This document shows, one piece after another, positions 52,418-61,258 of a DNA stretch of 64,000 bases (the stretch's first letter is position 1; each line of letters begins with the position of its first letter). The notes below the pieces were generated by a model. That model made no database searches and had not been told where the DNA came from. It was given only the letters and a program-made list of their open reading frames with translations. The translations under genes were made by a program, and so were the position numbers. This stretch comes from Flavobacterium psychrotrophum (GTDB lineage: Bacteria; Bacteroidota; Bacteroidia; Flavobacteriales; Flavobacteriaceae), in the NCBI RefSeq assembly GCF_003403075.1, contig NZ_CP031557.1:4030001-4094000 (forward strand), given 5' to 3'.

Positions 52418-53389
52418 CTATTCATAACCCATCTTCTGCCTTACACGGGCAAGTACACTATCGGCCTGAGTACCGGCTTTAGCGGCCCCTATTTTTAAAA
52501 GAGCATCAACCTCTTGCAGGTTTGCCATATAGTAGGCATATTTTTCTCTCACGTTTTTAAACTTTTCGCATATAAGTTCAAAGAGTGCAGTCTTGGCATG
52601 GCCATAGCCATAATTGCCCGCAAGATATTTTTCGCGAAGGGCCTCGGTTTGTTCCGGTGTGGCAAGTAGCTTGTAAATAGCAAACACATTATCAGTATCC
52701 GGATTTTTAGGATCCTCTAGCGGAGTACTGTCGGTTTGTATTGCCATTACCTGCTTTTTTAATGCCTTGTCATCCTGGAATATGTTGATAAAGTTATTAC
52801 GGCTCTTACTCATTTTTTCGCCATCAGTACCGGGAACAATTTTTGTTTCCTCGCTGCTAATACCTTCAGGCAATACAAATGTTTCACCCATCTGGTGGTT
52901 AAAGCGGCTGGCTACATCACGCGTTATTTCTATATGTTGCATCTGGTCTTTACCCACAGGTACAAACTCAGCATCATATAATAAAATGTCGGCCGCCATA
53001 AGCATAGGGTAGGTAAACAACCCGGCATTAACATCTTCAAGCCTGTCGGCTTTATCTTTAAACGAATGCGCAAGCGTTAACCTCTGGAAAGGGAAAAAGC
53101 AGCTCAGGTACCAGCTTAGCTCTGCTGTTTGTGGTACATCGCTCTGGCGATAAAATACAACCTTATTAATATCAAGTCCGCACGCAAGCCAGGTAGCTGC
53201 AACACTATAGGTGTTTTCACGAAGGGTTTTACCATCCTTTATCTGCGTGGCAGAGTGTAGGTCAGCTATAAATAAAAACGATTCGTTTTCCGGTTTATTT
53301 GCCATTTCTATGGCCGGAAGTATTGCTCCTAAAAGGTTGCCCAGGTGGGGCGTGCCGGTACTTTGTACGCCGGTTAATATTTTTGCCAT
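52418..53389 (-). CDS. trpS: Tryptophanyl-tRNA synthetase
   Basis: This 323-residue class I ligase has the HIGH-equivalent TGTPHLGNLLGA near residues 12-23, the KMSKS loop GEKMSKSRNNF, and the DAEFVPVGKDQMQHIEITRD segment that positions Trp and tRNA. It charges tRNA-Trp. It is divergent from plsC2, with 74 bases between the starts; a minus-strand -7 element TACCTTTG lies at 53410-53417. Confidence 0.96.
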   Translation of the reverse strand: MAKILTGVQSTGTPHLGNLLGAILPAIEMANKPENESFLFIADLHSATQIKDGKTLRENTYSVAATWLACGLDINKVVFYRQSDVPQTAELSWYLSCFFPFQRLTLAHSFKDKADRLEDVNAGLFTYPMLMAADILLYDAEFVPVGKDQMQHIEITRDVASRFNHQMGETFVLPEGISSEETKIVPGTDGEKMSKSRNNFINIFQDDKALKKQVMAIQTDSTPLEDPKNPDTDNVFAIYKLLATPEQTEALREKYLAGNYGYGHAKTALFELICEKFKNVREKYAYYMANLQEVDALLKIGAAKAGTQADSVLARVRQKMGYE

Positions 53390-53409
53390 TGCTTAAAATG
53401 AATTTTGCA

Positions 53410-53417
53410 CAAAGGTA
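53410..53417 (-). promoter_or_regulatory. Candidate -7 element of trpS
   Basis: TACCTTTG on the minus strand, 20 bases before the trpS ATG. Confidence 0.6.
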
Positions 53418-53423
53418 ACGGTT

Positions 53424-53457
53424 TTGTTATAAAATCTCAGCCGAATTACTACATTTG
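53424..53457 (+). promoter_or_regulatory. Candidate promoter of the second plsC-type gene
   Basis: TTG (53424-53426), 23 bases, TACATTTG (53450-53457). The ATG at 53464 is 6 bases after the -7 box, so the message would be nearly leaderless. Confidence 0.6.
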
Positions 53458-53463
53458 GATTAT

Positions 53464-54207
53464 ATGAAAGCCCTTAAATACATTTTCTGGACGGTGTACC
53501 GCATTTGGTTCTATATACTCATGGCCATACCCATTATTATATTATCGCCTTTTCTTATACTTACACTATCCTGGGATAAAACCTACCCGCTGTTTTTTAT
53601 CATGGCACGTGGCTGGGCACGATTTATTTTGTTTGGCATGGGTTTTTGGACAACCATAAAACGCGAGCAGGATTTTGAACCCGGCAAGAGCTACATGCTT
53701 GTAGCCAACCATACCAGTATGAGCGACGTGATGCTGATGCTGGCCATTTGCCCCAACCCGTTTGTGTTTGTAGGCAAGAAAGAGTTAGCTAAAATTCCCA
53801 TCTTTGGGTTCTTTTATAAGCGCAGCTGCATACTGGTAGACCGCAACAGCAGCAAAAGCCGCTTTGAGGTATTCCAGAGGGCGCAGGCGCGACTAAGCCA
53901 GGGGCTGAGCATTTGCATATTCCCCGAAGGCGGTGTACCCGATGATGAGACTGTATTGCTTGATGAATTTAAAGACGGTGCTTTTCGACTGGCTATAGAC
54001 CACCATATTCCCATCGTACCTATGACGTTTGCCGATAATAAAAAACGTTTTTCATTCAGCTTTTTTAGCGGAAGCCCCGGCAGGATGCGTGCAAAAGTGC
54101 ATCCTTTTATTGCTACCGAAGGCCTTACGCAGGAGGATAAAAAGGAATTGAAAGATAAGACTAGGGAGGTAATTTATGAGCAGTTGGTGAAATTTGGGAG
54201 GGAATAA
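53464..54207 (+). CDS. 1-acylglycerol-3-phosphate acyltransferase-like protein
   Basis: This 247-residue PlsC-type protein has membrane helices at the N-terminus (FWTVYRIWFYILMAIPIIIL), motif I NHTSMSDVML, FVGKKELAKIPIFGFF and motif III FPEGGVPDDETVL (EGG instead of EGTR), with PIVPMTFADN. It is a paralogue of the enzyme at 17682. The EGGVP variant suggests a different acyl donor or acceptor. The ATG at 53464 is preferred to a TTG three codons earlier. Confidence 0.9.
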   Translation: MKALKYIFWTVYRIWFYILMAIPIIILSPFLILTLSWDKTYPLFFIMARGWARFILFGMGFWTTIKREQDFEPGKSYMLVANHTSMSDVMLMLAICPNPFVFVGKKELAKIPIFGFFYKRSCILVDRNSSKSRFEVFQRAQARLSQGLSICIFPEGGVPDDETVLLDEFKDGAFRLAIDHHIPIVPMTFADNKKRFSFSFFSGSPGRMRAKVHPFIATEGLTQEDKKELKDKTREVIYEQLVKFGRE

Positions 54208-54388
54208 ATTTTAAACCTGAAAGGTTATAAATACAAGTATTGAAATATTTTACCGGAAAAATTTCGCCCTGATCCTTGGCCTTACATTTAAAGTCAGTAT
54301 CACATACTCTAAAGGCTTACACCTGTAAAACATTGAAAATAAACATCTACGAATTTCAGGATATACATTTGGCTTTTAACCAAAAAAT

Positions 54389-54417
54389 AAAAGCGCCCTT
54401 TAACCAAAGGCGCTTTT
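54389..54417. terminator. Bidirectional terminator
   Basis: AAAAGCGCC pairs exactly with GGCGCTTTT (54389-54397, 54409-54417), with A/T flanks on both sides. It serves the second plsC gene and the anti-sigma/barrel gene, which converge here. Confidence 0.9.
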
Positions 54418-54447
54418 AAACTTAACTACTTAGGCTAACCAACAAGC

Positions 54448-56217
54448 CTAAAAACTAAAACTAATGCCAGAATACAGGCCTATAAAATATGGCTTAAAGT
54501 TGCCTGCATCCCTGCTAAAGGTATTGACCTGGTATTTAAATGTAGGTTCAAAGCTTGCTTCAAAAGCCCTGAAAAACCTGTATTTAAAACCCACGCCGAC
54601 GTTAGTACTAAAATGTATATTATTCAGGTTAGCTGCTTCGCCCACACTAGTGCTCAGCCCCTGTGTACTTACCACGCTTACATTATTCTGGTTCAGGAAC
54701 AGGGTACTAACCCCACCAATAAGTTCTATACCAAACTTTTTATTAATAACCGCATACGACATTTCTATCGGTACTTCAAGATAGCCTGTGCGTTGCACCA
54801 TCGATCCGTTGTAGGTATCTGCTGTAGATACAAACGCCGCATCTGGTGTGCTTGCCTGGCCCTCAATTTTATCGTGTACCACAATATTAGCATTTCTGGC
54901 CTGTGGTAAAATGTTGTTAGTAGACCCGCCTAAGGACGCGTAAAACTGCACATCCTGAGTGGCATAATTAAGATTTACAGTATTGATACCGCTACGCAAC
55001 TTAAGCCTGCTTGTAACAGCATAGTTTACACCTACACCCATACTCAGGTCGTTATTAAAACTTTTTGAATTAGAGGCAAACTGCCCGTCTATAGGCGAAC
55101 CCTGAGACAGTGAGTTGTAGAATACCGGAGCCACCTGTGGCTTTATGTTCCACTTGGGTGTGTTATTTTCGGCTACCTGCTCTTCTTTCTTACCCTCCTC
55201 TTTTTCGCGCAATAATTTTTCCAGTTCGTTTTCTTTTACCGGTTTTACGGTATCAACAACTGCTACAGCCTGCTCAACAGGTGTATCCTTTTCTATAACA
55301 GGCACATTGGTATTTACCCCACCTGATATTTTTTTTTTGGCAGGAGTATTATTATCCTGAAGGCTATTTTTACCTGATACACTATTTTGGGCAACAGTGG
55401 TATTTTGATTTTGGGATACGCCTAAAATCGAATTTGCTTTGCCCGATACCGTGCCATTGTTACCTACTGCACTTTTATCATTCTCTCTATTTTTTACAGT
55501 GCCACTGCCTGCTGCAACAGCATCGTTTCTCTTACCATAAATATCAACAGAGATATTACGGCTATTGTTTTTGGTTTTATTCTTATCTGTGCTATTGCCC
55601 CTACGCCTGTTGCCTTTTGCAGCATCTGCCTCTGCAACGGCATCATTTGTTGTACTTACCGGGTTATCATTAATATTTTGTTTTGCACTATTATTTTTTG
55701 AACCCGCTTTTGTGTTTGCCTTACGGGATGCCCCTGCTACAGCATTATCATTATCACTATTATCAAAACCATTACGCTTAGCGCCGGGAGTTGCACCTGT
55801 AGTATCATTACCATAAACAGAATGCTTGCCTCCATTCGTGTTATTATTTTTATCCGCATCTACAATTGCGCCGTTACTATCTGCCGGACGAACAATTCCT
55901 TTTTCAAATCCGGGACCGGCAGGTGCTATTTTATCAGACGGTAAGCCACCGGGCTGTAAAACAGGTTTAGCCCCATGCTCTATAACCACGCCGTTTTTAC
56001 CGGAATCTACACCCTTAAGGTAAGGCCACGAAATAAACAGCCCCACCAGCAGTACGGCTGCAACACCACCCAGCCTAAACCAGAGCGGAATAACGCGGCG
56101 TTTCTTTTTTTGCTGCAGGGCATCATGTATGTTCTCCCAAACATACTCCGGTGGTGCAGTTTCAAAATCTTTGAACTGCTCCTGGAAAAGCCTGTCTATG
56201 TTTTTCTTTTCACTCAT
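54448..56217 (-). CDS. Dual-membrane anti-sigma / outer-membrane beta-barrel protein
   Basis: This 589-residue protein spans the envelope in three parts. Residues 1-40 are cytoplasmic and anti-sigma-like (IDRLFQEQFKDFETAPPEYV, WENIHDALQQKKKRR). A transmembrane helix follows at about 45-66 (WFRLGGVAAVLLVGLFISWPYL). A low-complexity Asn/Lys/Asp/Ser linker runs from about 68 to 355. The C-terminal ~230 residues form a beta-barrel with repeated GVGVNYAVTSRLKLRSGI and GVSTLFLNQ units and the terminal aromatic GISFSF, the BAM recognition type. The start overlaps the sigma gene stop (ATGA). This matches the dual membrane-spanning anti-sigma (Dma) type described in Bacteroides: signal from outer membrane to sigma in one chain (inference for this protein). 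Confidence 0.82.
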   Translation of the reverse strand: MSEKKNIDRLFQEQFKDFETAPPEYVWENIHDALQQKKKRRVIPLWFRLGGVAAVLLVGLFISWPYLKGVDSGKNGVVIEHGAKPVLQPGGLPSDKIAPAGPGFEKGIVRPADSNGAIVDADKNNNTNGGKHSVYGNDTTGATPGAKRNGFDNSDNDNAVAGASRKANTKAGSKNNSAKQNINDNPVSTTNDAVAEADAAKGNRRRGNSTDKNKTKNNSRNISVDIYGKRNDAVAAGSGTVKNRENDKSAVGNNGTVSGKANSILGVSQNQNTTVAQNSVSGKNSLQDNNTPAKKKISGGVNTNVPVIEKDTPVEQAVAVVDTVKPVKENELEKLLREKEEGKKEEQVAENNTPKWNIKPQVAPVFYNSLSQGSPIDGQFASNSKSFNNDLSMGVGVNYAVTSRLKLRSGINTVNLNYATQDVQFYASLGGSTNNILPQARNANIVVHDKIEGQASTPDAAFVSTADTYNGSMVQRTGYLEVPIEMSYAVINKKFGIELIGGVSTLFLNQNNVSVVSTQGLSTSVGEAANLNNIHFSTNVGVGFKYRFFRAFEASFEPTFKYQVNTFSRDAGNFKPYFIGLYSGISFSF

Positions 56218-56756
56218 TTTGCATTCGGTAATCTCTTGCCCTGGTGGGTTTCGATCTTTTCTTTAAGTATCATCCTTGCACGGGCAAGGTTAGATTTAGA
56301 GGTGCCATCTGTAATACCCAGCATCTCTGCAATTTCTTTGTGCGAATACCCATCGGTTACATACAGGTTAAACACCATGCGGTACCTGTCTGGTAATTCC
56401 TGGATTATCTTTACCAAAAACTCCATCGATATGTCGTCTGCCTCAATCTCTACATCAGCCTGATCGGGCATGTTTTCGCTTACGAGGTCAAAGATACCCT
56501 GGGTACGGTATTTTTGCAAAACGTTGTTTACCATTACCCTTTTTGCCCAACCCTCAAATGAACCCTGAAAACGGTATTGGCCTATTTTATCAAACAGGAT
56601 CAGGAAACCATCCTGAAGGTTATCTTCGGCATCGACCCGGCTACGGCTGTACTTTAAGCACACCGCAAAAAGCTTTGGGGCCAGCAGGCGATAGAGTTGC
56701 TCCTGGGCCTTAATGCTGTTAGCCTGGCAATCTTTTATGATTTGATCTAACCCCAA
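56214..56756 (-). CDS. ECF RNA polymerase sigma factor (TTG start)
   Basis: This 180-residue ECF sigma factor has sigma-2 (AQEQLYRLLAPKLFAVCLKYS, RVDAEDNLQDGFLILFDKI) and sigma-4 (LPDRYRMVFNLYVTDGYSHK, EIAEMLGITDGTSKSNLARA) regions. The start is a TTG at 56754-56756; no in-frame ATG lies between the lipoprotein gene and the sigma-2 region. Homologous sigma factors start at the same place, so TTG is the best call. It is translationally coupled to the anti-sigma/barrel gene (ATGA) and follows the lipoprotein gene by 17 bases. Confidence 0.93.
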   Translation of the reverse strand: MGLDQIIKDCQANSIKAQEQLYRLLAPKLFAVCLKYSRSRVDAEDNLQDGFLILFDKIGQYRFQGSFEGWAKRVMVNNVLQKYRTQGIFDLVSENMPDQADVEIEADDISMEFLVKIIQELPDRYRMVFNLYVTDGYSHKEIAEMLGITDGTSKSNLARARMILKEKIETHQGKRLPNAK

Positions 56757-56773
56757 TCGTTCTGCTGTTAATA

Positions 56774-57208
56774 TTATGGCCCTACGGGCACCGTTACTTC
56801 AATAAACTGATCCTGGCCATATGTGTCCTGGCTCTTGTAAAACTTAAATGTATAGTGGTCTACTGCCTCAAACGGGCACTGAAAATTAAACGTTGCCACA
56901 TCTGAAGCCGTGCTTTGCACCGGGTTACATTGTGTATTTGCCAAAACTATGTTTTGTATGGCTATGGTAATAGTATTGCCACTACGGGTTGCATAAAAAC
57001 CGTTATCAAAATGACAATCGTCCGGGCGTTTATAGTAAATGGTAAATGGGTACGACTGTCCGCGCTTAAAATAAGCGGGAATCGATACACTATCTGCAGC
57101 CACAAAGTCAATATCGAAATTTACTTTGGGGTCGTTGTCTAACGAGCAGGACGCAAGCATAAGGGCCATCGTCAAACTCCCGGCAAACAACATTAAAAAT
57201 CTCTTCAT
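56774..57208 (-). CDS. Lipoprotein of the sigma-factor cluster
   Basis: This 144-residue lipoprotein has lipobox LASC in FAGSLTMALMLASC, followed by SLDNDPKVNFDIDF. The mature domain looks beta-rich (PAYFKRGQSYPFTIYYKRPD, TFKFYKSQDTYGQDQFIEVTV) with three Cys residues (DDCHF, NTQCN, FQCPF). I do not recognise its family; a NigD-like role is possible because Bacteroides Dma clusters contain a NigD lipoprotein, but this one is shorter. It begins the operon. A GCAACCC motif on the minus strand near 57273-57267 could be a sigma-specific -35 element. Confidence 0.75.
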   Translation of the reverse strand: MKRFLMLFAGSLTMALMLASCSLDNDPKVNFDIDFVAADSVSIPAYFKRGQSYPFTIYYKRPDDCHFDNGFYATRSGNTITIAIQNIVLANTQCNPVQSTASDVATFNFQCPFEAVDHYTFKFYKSQDTYGQDQFIEVTVPVGP

Positions 57209-57295
57209 AAAACGTTTGTAATAAAATCTTTATCTCCTTATTGCTGTAGATGCAAAAAACTGCTTTGGGTTGCGTACAGCACTTATAAAAATACA

Positions 57296-57321
57296 ATAAA
57301 AAAACCCGGAACAATCCGGGT
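57296..57321 (-). terminator. Terminator of recA
   Basis: On the minus strand ACCCGGA pairs with TCCGGGT around TTGT, followed by a T-run (A-run at 57297-57303 on the plus strand), 10 bases after the recA stop. Confidence 0.92.
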
Positions 57322-57330
57322 CTTAAGTTT

Positions 57331-58335
57331 TTAGTCCATATTTTCTTTAATGGCCTCCTTTATTTTCAGTTCCACCTCATCGGCCAGTTCAGGATTGTCT
57401 TTAATCAATGCCTTAACAGCATCGCGCCCCTGCCCCAGTTTGGTATCGCCGTAGCTAAACCATGAACCCGATTTCTTGATGATCTCAAACTCTACTGCAA
57501 GATCCAGTATTTCGCCTGTTTTACTAACACCCTCGCCATACATAATGTCGAATTCGGCGGTTTTAAAAGGCGGCGCAACCTTGTTCTTTACTATTTTTAC
57601 CTTGGTGCGGTTACCTATTACATTGTCGCCATCTTTTATTTGCGATGACTTACGGATGTCAAGCCTTACCGAAGCATAAAACTTAAGTGCATTACCACCC
57701 GTGGTCGTTTCAGGATTCCCAAACATAACACCAATTTTTTCACGAAGCTGGTTGATAAAGAATACCGTACAGTTGGTTTTGCTTATGGTACCTGTAAGCT
57801 TACGAAGCGCCTGGCTCATAAGGCGGGCATGAAGACCCATTTTAGAGTCGCCCATTTCTCCTTCAATTTCGCTCTTAGGTGTAAGTGCAGCAACCGAGTC
57901 GATAACCACAATATCTATAGCGCCAGAGCGTATAAGGTTCTCAGCAATTTCAAGTGCCTGCTCACCGTTATCAGGCTGCGATATGATAAGGTTTTCTATA
58001 TCTACATTAAGCTTTTGGGCATAACCGCGGTCAAAAGCGTGCTCAGCATCAATAAAAGCAGCAATACCACCGGCCTTTTGCGCCTCAGCAATAGCGTGCA
58101 GTGTAAGAGTGGTTTTACCCGAAGATTCCGGTCCGTATATCTCTATGATCCTGCCACGTGGGTAACCGTTTACCCCAAGAGCAAGGTCTATACCAAGTGA
58201 TCCTGATGGTATGGCCTCTACCTCTTCTACAGCGCGGTCGCCCAGTTTCATTACGGTACCTTTGCCATAGGCTTTATCTAATTTATCCAGCGTAAGCTGT
58301 AATGCTTTTAATTTAGCTTCTTTTTCTCCACTCAT
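57331..58335 (-). CDS. recA: RecA recombinase
   Basis: The ATG at 58333-58335 begins [20 protein letters not shown]; an in-frame ATG 51 bases upstream adds a tail not typical for the family. The 334-residue protein has Walker [12 protein letters not shown], Walker [11 protein letters not shown], and RecA L1/L2 regions [20 protein letters not shown] and [18 protein letters not shown]. RecA drives homologous recombination and LexA cleavage. The gene is monocistronic, with a strong terminator. Confidence 0.97.
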   Translation of the reverse strand: MSGEKEAKLKALQLTLDKLDKAYGKGTVMKLGDRAVEEVEAIPSGSLGIDLALGVNGYPRGRIIEIYGPESSGKTTLTLHAIAEAQKAGGIAAFIDAEHAFDRGYAQKLNVDIENLIISQPDNGEQALEIAENLIRSGAIDIVVIDSVAALTPKSEIEGEMGDSKMGLHARLMSQALRKLTGTISKTNCTVFFINQLREKIGVMFGNPETTTGGNALKFYASVRLDIRKSSQIKDGDNVIGNRTKVKIVKNKVAPPFKTAEFDIMYGEGVSKTGEILDLAVEFEIIKKSGSWFSYGDTKLGQGRDAVKALIKDNPELADEVELKIKEAIKENMD

Positions 58336-58449
58336 GGTGCTTTGTGTATTTTGAGTAAAAGTAATTCCTTTTATTTGATATTGCAATATTAAGAAAATAA
58401 TCTTAATTAAGAAAATATTTTCTTTTAAATTTTTTATTGCACTATTTTT

Positions 58450-58478
58450 TTGCTAAAACGTTTTAGTTTATATATTTG
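58450..58478 (+). promoter_or_regulatory. GH97 promoter with LacI-type operator
   Basis: TTG (58450-58452), 18 bases, TATATTTG (58471-58478) forms a complete Flavobacterium promoter. The spacer contains the perfect 14-base palindrome CTAAAACGTTTTAG (58453-58466) centred on AACGTT, the LacI/GalR-type half-site arrangement. Bound repressor would lie between the two promoter boxes. Confidence 0.75.
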
Positions 58479-58493
58479 TTCAAAATATTCAAA

Positions 58494-60446
58494 ATGAAAC
58501 TAAAATTTGTTCTAACAGCATTTCTTGTAATGGTTATTTCGTTAAGCGTAAATGCTCAGAATTCATTTGAACTGCTTTCGCCGGACAAAGCTGTTAAAGT
58601 ATCTATTACCATTAAAGATAAGATATATTACACTTTATCTCACGGTGGTAACAAGCTAACAGATAAGAATACTTTATCGCTCTCACTCAAAGATGAAGTA
58701 CTCGGAAATAACCCCAGGCTGAAAGACAGTAAGAAAGGCTCAGTTTCAAAACTTATCAAGCCTTTAGTGCCCTTAAAATATTCCTCGGTACCTAACAACT
58801 ATAACTACCTGACTCTAAATTTTAAGAACAAGTTTAGTGTAGAGTTTCGTGCGTTTAATGATGGCGTGGCGTACAGGTTTATTACATCTAAGAAAAATGA
58901 CATTGAAGTAGTTGATGAAGAATTTAAACTTGCCATTCCTGACGATTATCTATTGCATTTACAAGCTACCGGAGGGTTTAAAACTGCTTATGAAGAGAAG
59001 TATGCAACCACCGAAGCTAAAGACTGGAGAAATGCAGATAATATGTCTACGCTGCCGTTTTTAATTGACACAAGAAAGGGATACAAATTACTTGTAAGCG
59101 AATCTGACCTTAGTGATTATCCATGTATGTTTCTGGGAGGCAACAATAACGGGGTTGTTTCTAAATTTCCAAAGGCGCCTCTTACTTTCGGTCCCGATGG
59201 CGACCGTAGCCTGAAAATTACAAATGAGGCTACCTATATAGCAAAAACTAAGGGTACACGCACATTTCCGTGGCGTTATTTTGTAATATCAAAAGAGGAT
59301 AAACAACTGCTGGAGAATTGTATGACCCTTAAACTTGCACCCCAAAGCAGCGCAGACGATTACTCATGGGTAAAGCCGGGACAGGCAAGCTGGGAATGGT
59401 GGAATGATGCTGCTCCCTATGGCCCGGATGTAAATTTTGTATCTGGCTATAATCTTGACACGTACAAGTATTACATAGATTTTGCTTCAAAATTTGGGGT
59501 AAAATATATAATAATGGATGAGGGATGGGCAAAAACAACCATTGACCCTTACACGCCTAACCCTGAAGTTGACGTGAAGGAAATTATAAGATATGGAAAA
59601 GAAAAAAATGTAGGGGTTATCCTCTGGCTTACGTGGCTTACCGTACAAAACAATATGGACGTTTTTGCAACGTTTGAAAAATGGGGCGTAAAGGGCGTTA
59701 AAATCGACTTTATGGAACGAAGTGATCAGGTAATGGTTAACTTTTATGAAAATGTGGCGCGCGAAGCAGCAAAGCACAAACAGCTTATAGATTTTCATGG
59801 TGCGTTTAAACCTGCGGGGCTGGAATACAAATACCCGAATGTAATATCATACGAAGGTGTGAGGGGCATGGAGCAAATGGAATTTTGCCCGCCCGATAAC
59901 AGCCTCTTCATTCCTTTCATACGGAATGCTGTAGGCCCTATGGATTATACTCCCGGAGCTATGATAAGCATGCAACCGGAAGTGTATAAAGCAGCAAGGC
60001 CTAACGCTGCCGGTGTGGGCACAAGAGCCTACCAACTTGCCTTGTTTGTAGTTTTTGAAAGCGGACTACAAATGCTGGCAGATAACCCGACATTATATTA
60101 CAGAAATGAAGACTGCACTAAGTTTATAACGAGCGTGCCTACCACTTGGGATGAGACCCATATAATCGAAGCAAATGTAGGAGAGGTAGCTATTGTTGCA
60201 AAGCGTAACCAAAACAAATGGTTTATAGGCGGTATTACCAATGGCCATAAAACGTCGAGGGAGTTTGCCATAAATTTTGACTTTATCGAAAAAGGCAAAA
60301 CCTACACAATGACCTATTTTGAAGACGGCATTAATGCTAACCGCCAGGCAATGGACTACAGAAAGAAAACCATCACGGTACATTACGGTGATACAATAAA
60401 TATCGCCATGGCAAAAAATGGTGGATGGGCAGCAATATTAGAATAA
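58494..60446 (+). CDS. GH97 family glycoside hydrolase
   Basis: This 650-residue GH97 enzyme starts at the ATG at 58494 with a signal peptide (MKLKFVLTAFLVMVISLSVNAQ). An N-terminal beta domain (VEFRAFNDGVAYRFI) is followed by the (beta/alpha)8 barrel: YYIDFASKFGVKYIIMDEGW, VILWLTWLTVQNNMDVFATF, GVKGVKIDFMERSDQ, and VISYEGVRGMEQMEF. A C-terminal beta domain ends the protein. Asp405 in VKIDF is the position of the nucleophile in the retaining GH97 branch (BtGH97b, alpha-galactosidase-like); inverting SusB-type enzymes lack it. Glu454 in SYEGVRG is a candidate acid/base. It is periplasmic and under a LacI-type operator. Confidence 0.93.
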   Translation: MKLKFVLTAFLVMVISLSVNAQNSFELLSPDKAVKVSITIKDKIYYTLSHGGNKLTDKNTLSLSLKDEVLGNNPRLKDSKKGSVSKLIKPLVPLKYSSVPNNYNYLTLNFKNKFSVEFRAFNDGVAYRFITSKKNDIEVVDEEFKLAIPDDYLLHLQATGGFKTAYEEKYATTEAKDWRNADNMSTLPFLIDTRKGYKLLVSESDLSDYPCMFLGGNNNGVVSKFPKAPLTFGPDGDRSLKITNEATYIAKTKGTRTFPWRYFVISKEDKQLLENCMTLKLAPQSSADDYSWVKPGQASWEWWNDAAPYGPDVNFVSGYNLDTYKYYIDFASKFGVKYIIMDEGWAKTTIDPYTPNPEVDVKEIIRYGKEKNVGVILWLTWLTVQNNMDVFATFEKWGVKGVKIDFMERSDQVMVNFYENVAREAAKHKQLIDFHGAFKPAGLEYKYPNVISYEGVRGMEQMEFCPPDNSLFIPFIRNAVGPMDYTPGAMISMQPEVYKAARPNAAGVGTRAYQLALFVVFESGLQMLADNPTLYYRNEDCTKFITSVPTTWDETHIIEANVGEVAIVAKRNQNKWFIGGITNGHKTSREFAINFDFIEKGKTYTMTYFEDGINANRQAMDYRKKTITVHYGDTINIAMAKNGGWAAILE

Positions 60447-60460
60447 TGCCCTAATTGTAA

Positions 60461-61231
60461 TTATTTTTTCACCACCTCAAACAACAACTCCGGCTCATTG
60501 GTAGTAATGTACTCTACTTTTTGGCTGATAAGGTTTTCCATTTCGGCACGGTCGTTCACAGTCCAGGCATTTACGGTAAGGCCAAGTTTATGTGCTTCGG
60601 CAATCCAGTTAGGGTGCTCTTTGTAAACACTAAAGTGGTAATCTAATCCGGTATAGCCGGCAGCTTTAAGTTCGGCGGGGGGTTTGTTGCCTTCCAGATA
60701 TTGTATTTTGGCTTTTTTGTCCAGCTCATGTATGCGCTTGCCTACTTCATAACTAAAGCAAATGTACTCTACCCATTTGGTTGCCTTTAGCTTTTGTACC
60801 ATTGCTACGGCGGCGCTAGTAACTTCAAGGGCACGTTCAGGGCTTATCCGGCTGGTCTTGATTTCCAGTATCAGCTTGGTCTTTTTCTGTTTCATGCCTG
60901 CTGCAAGGTAAGCCTCCAGCGTGGGGATGCTCTCGCCGTTAGGGTGCTTTTTAGTCAGCAGTTCAGCATAAGTACTTTTTTCAATATCGAGTCCGTAAAA
61001 GTCATGGTCATGGTTTACTACCAGAATATCATCTTTGGTAAGGTGCACGTCGAACTCAGCACCGTGGCAGCCTTCTTCAATAGCTTTGTTTAACGATGCA
61101 ATAGAGTTTTCGGGCAGGCCGTTGGTTTTCCAGGCACCACGGTGGGCTACCACAATATTTTTATTAAACTGTGCTACAGCGGTAAGGGTAAACAGTAAGG
61201 CAAGACTTAAGGAAAGGATATGTTTTTTCAT
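60461..61231 (-). CDS. Glycerophosphodiester phosphodiesterase
   Basis: From the ATG at 61231 the protein is 256 residues with a signal peptide (MKKHILSLSLALLFTLTAVAQ). GDPD family motifs are complete: VAHRGAWKTNGLPENSIAS (HRG), EGCHGAEFDVHLTKDDILVVNHDHDF (E-D-H triad), LILEIKT, and VNAWTVNDRAEME. It hydrolyses glycerophosphodiesters to glycerol 3-phosphate in the periplasm. It converges with the GH97 gene, 14 bases between stops. A -7 element TATCTTTG lies on the minus strand at 61259-61266. Confidence 0.94.
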   Translation of the reverse strand: MKKHILSLSLALLFTLTAVAQFNKNIVVAHRGAWKTNGLPENSIASLNKAIEEGCHGAEFDVHLTKDDILVVNHDHDFYGLDIEKSTYAELLTKKHPNGESIPTLEAYLAAGMKQKKTKLILEIKTSRISPERALEVTSAAVAMVQKLKATKWVEYICFSYEVGKRIHELDKKAKIQYLEGNKPPAELKAAGYTGLDYHFSVYKEHPNWIAEAHKLGLTVNAWTVNDRAEMENLISQKVEYITTNEPELLFEVVKK

Positions 61232-61258
61232 GGGTTTACGACTTGGGTTTTGTGGCTG

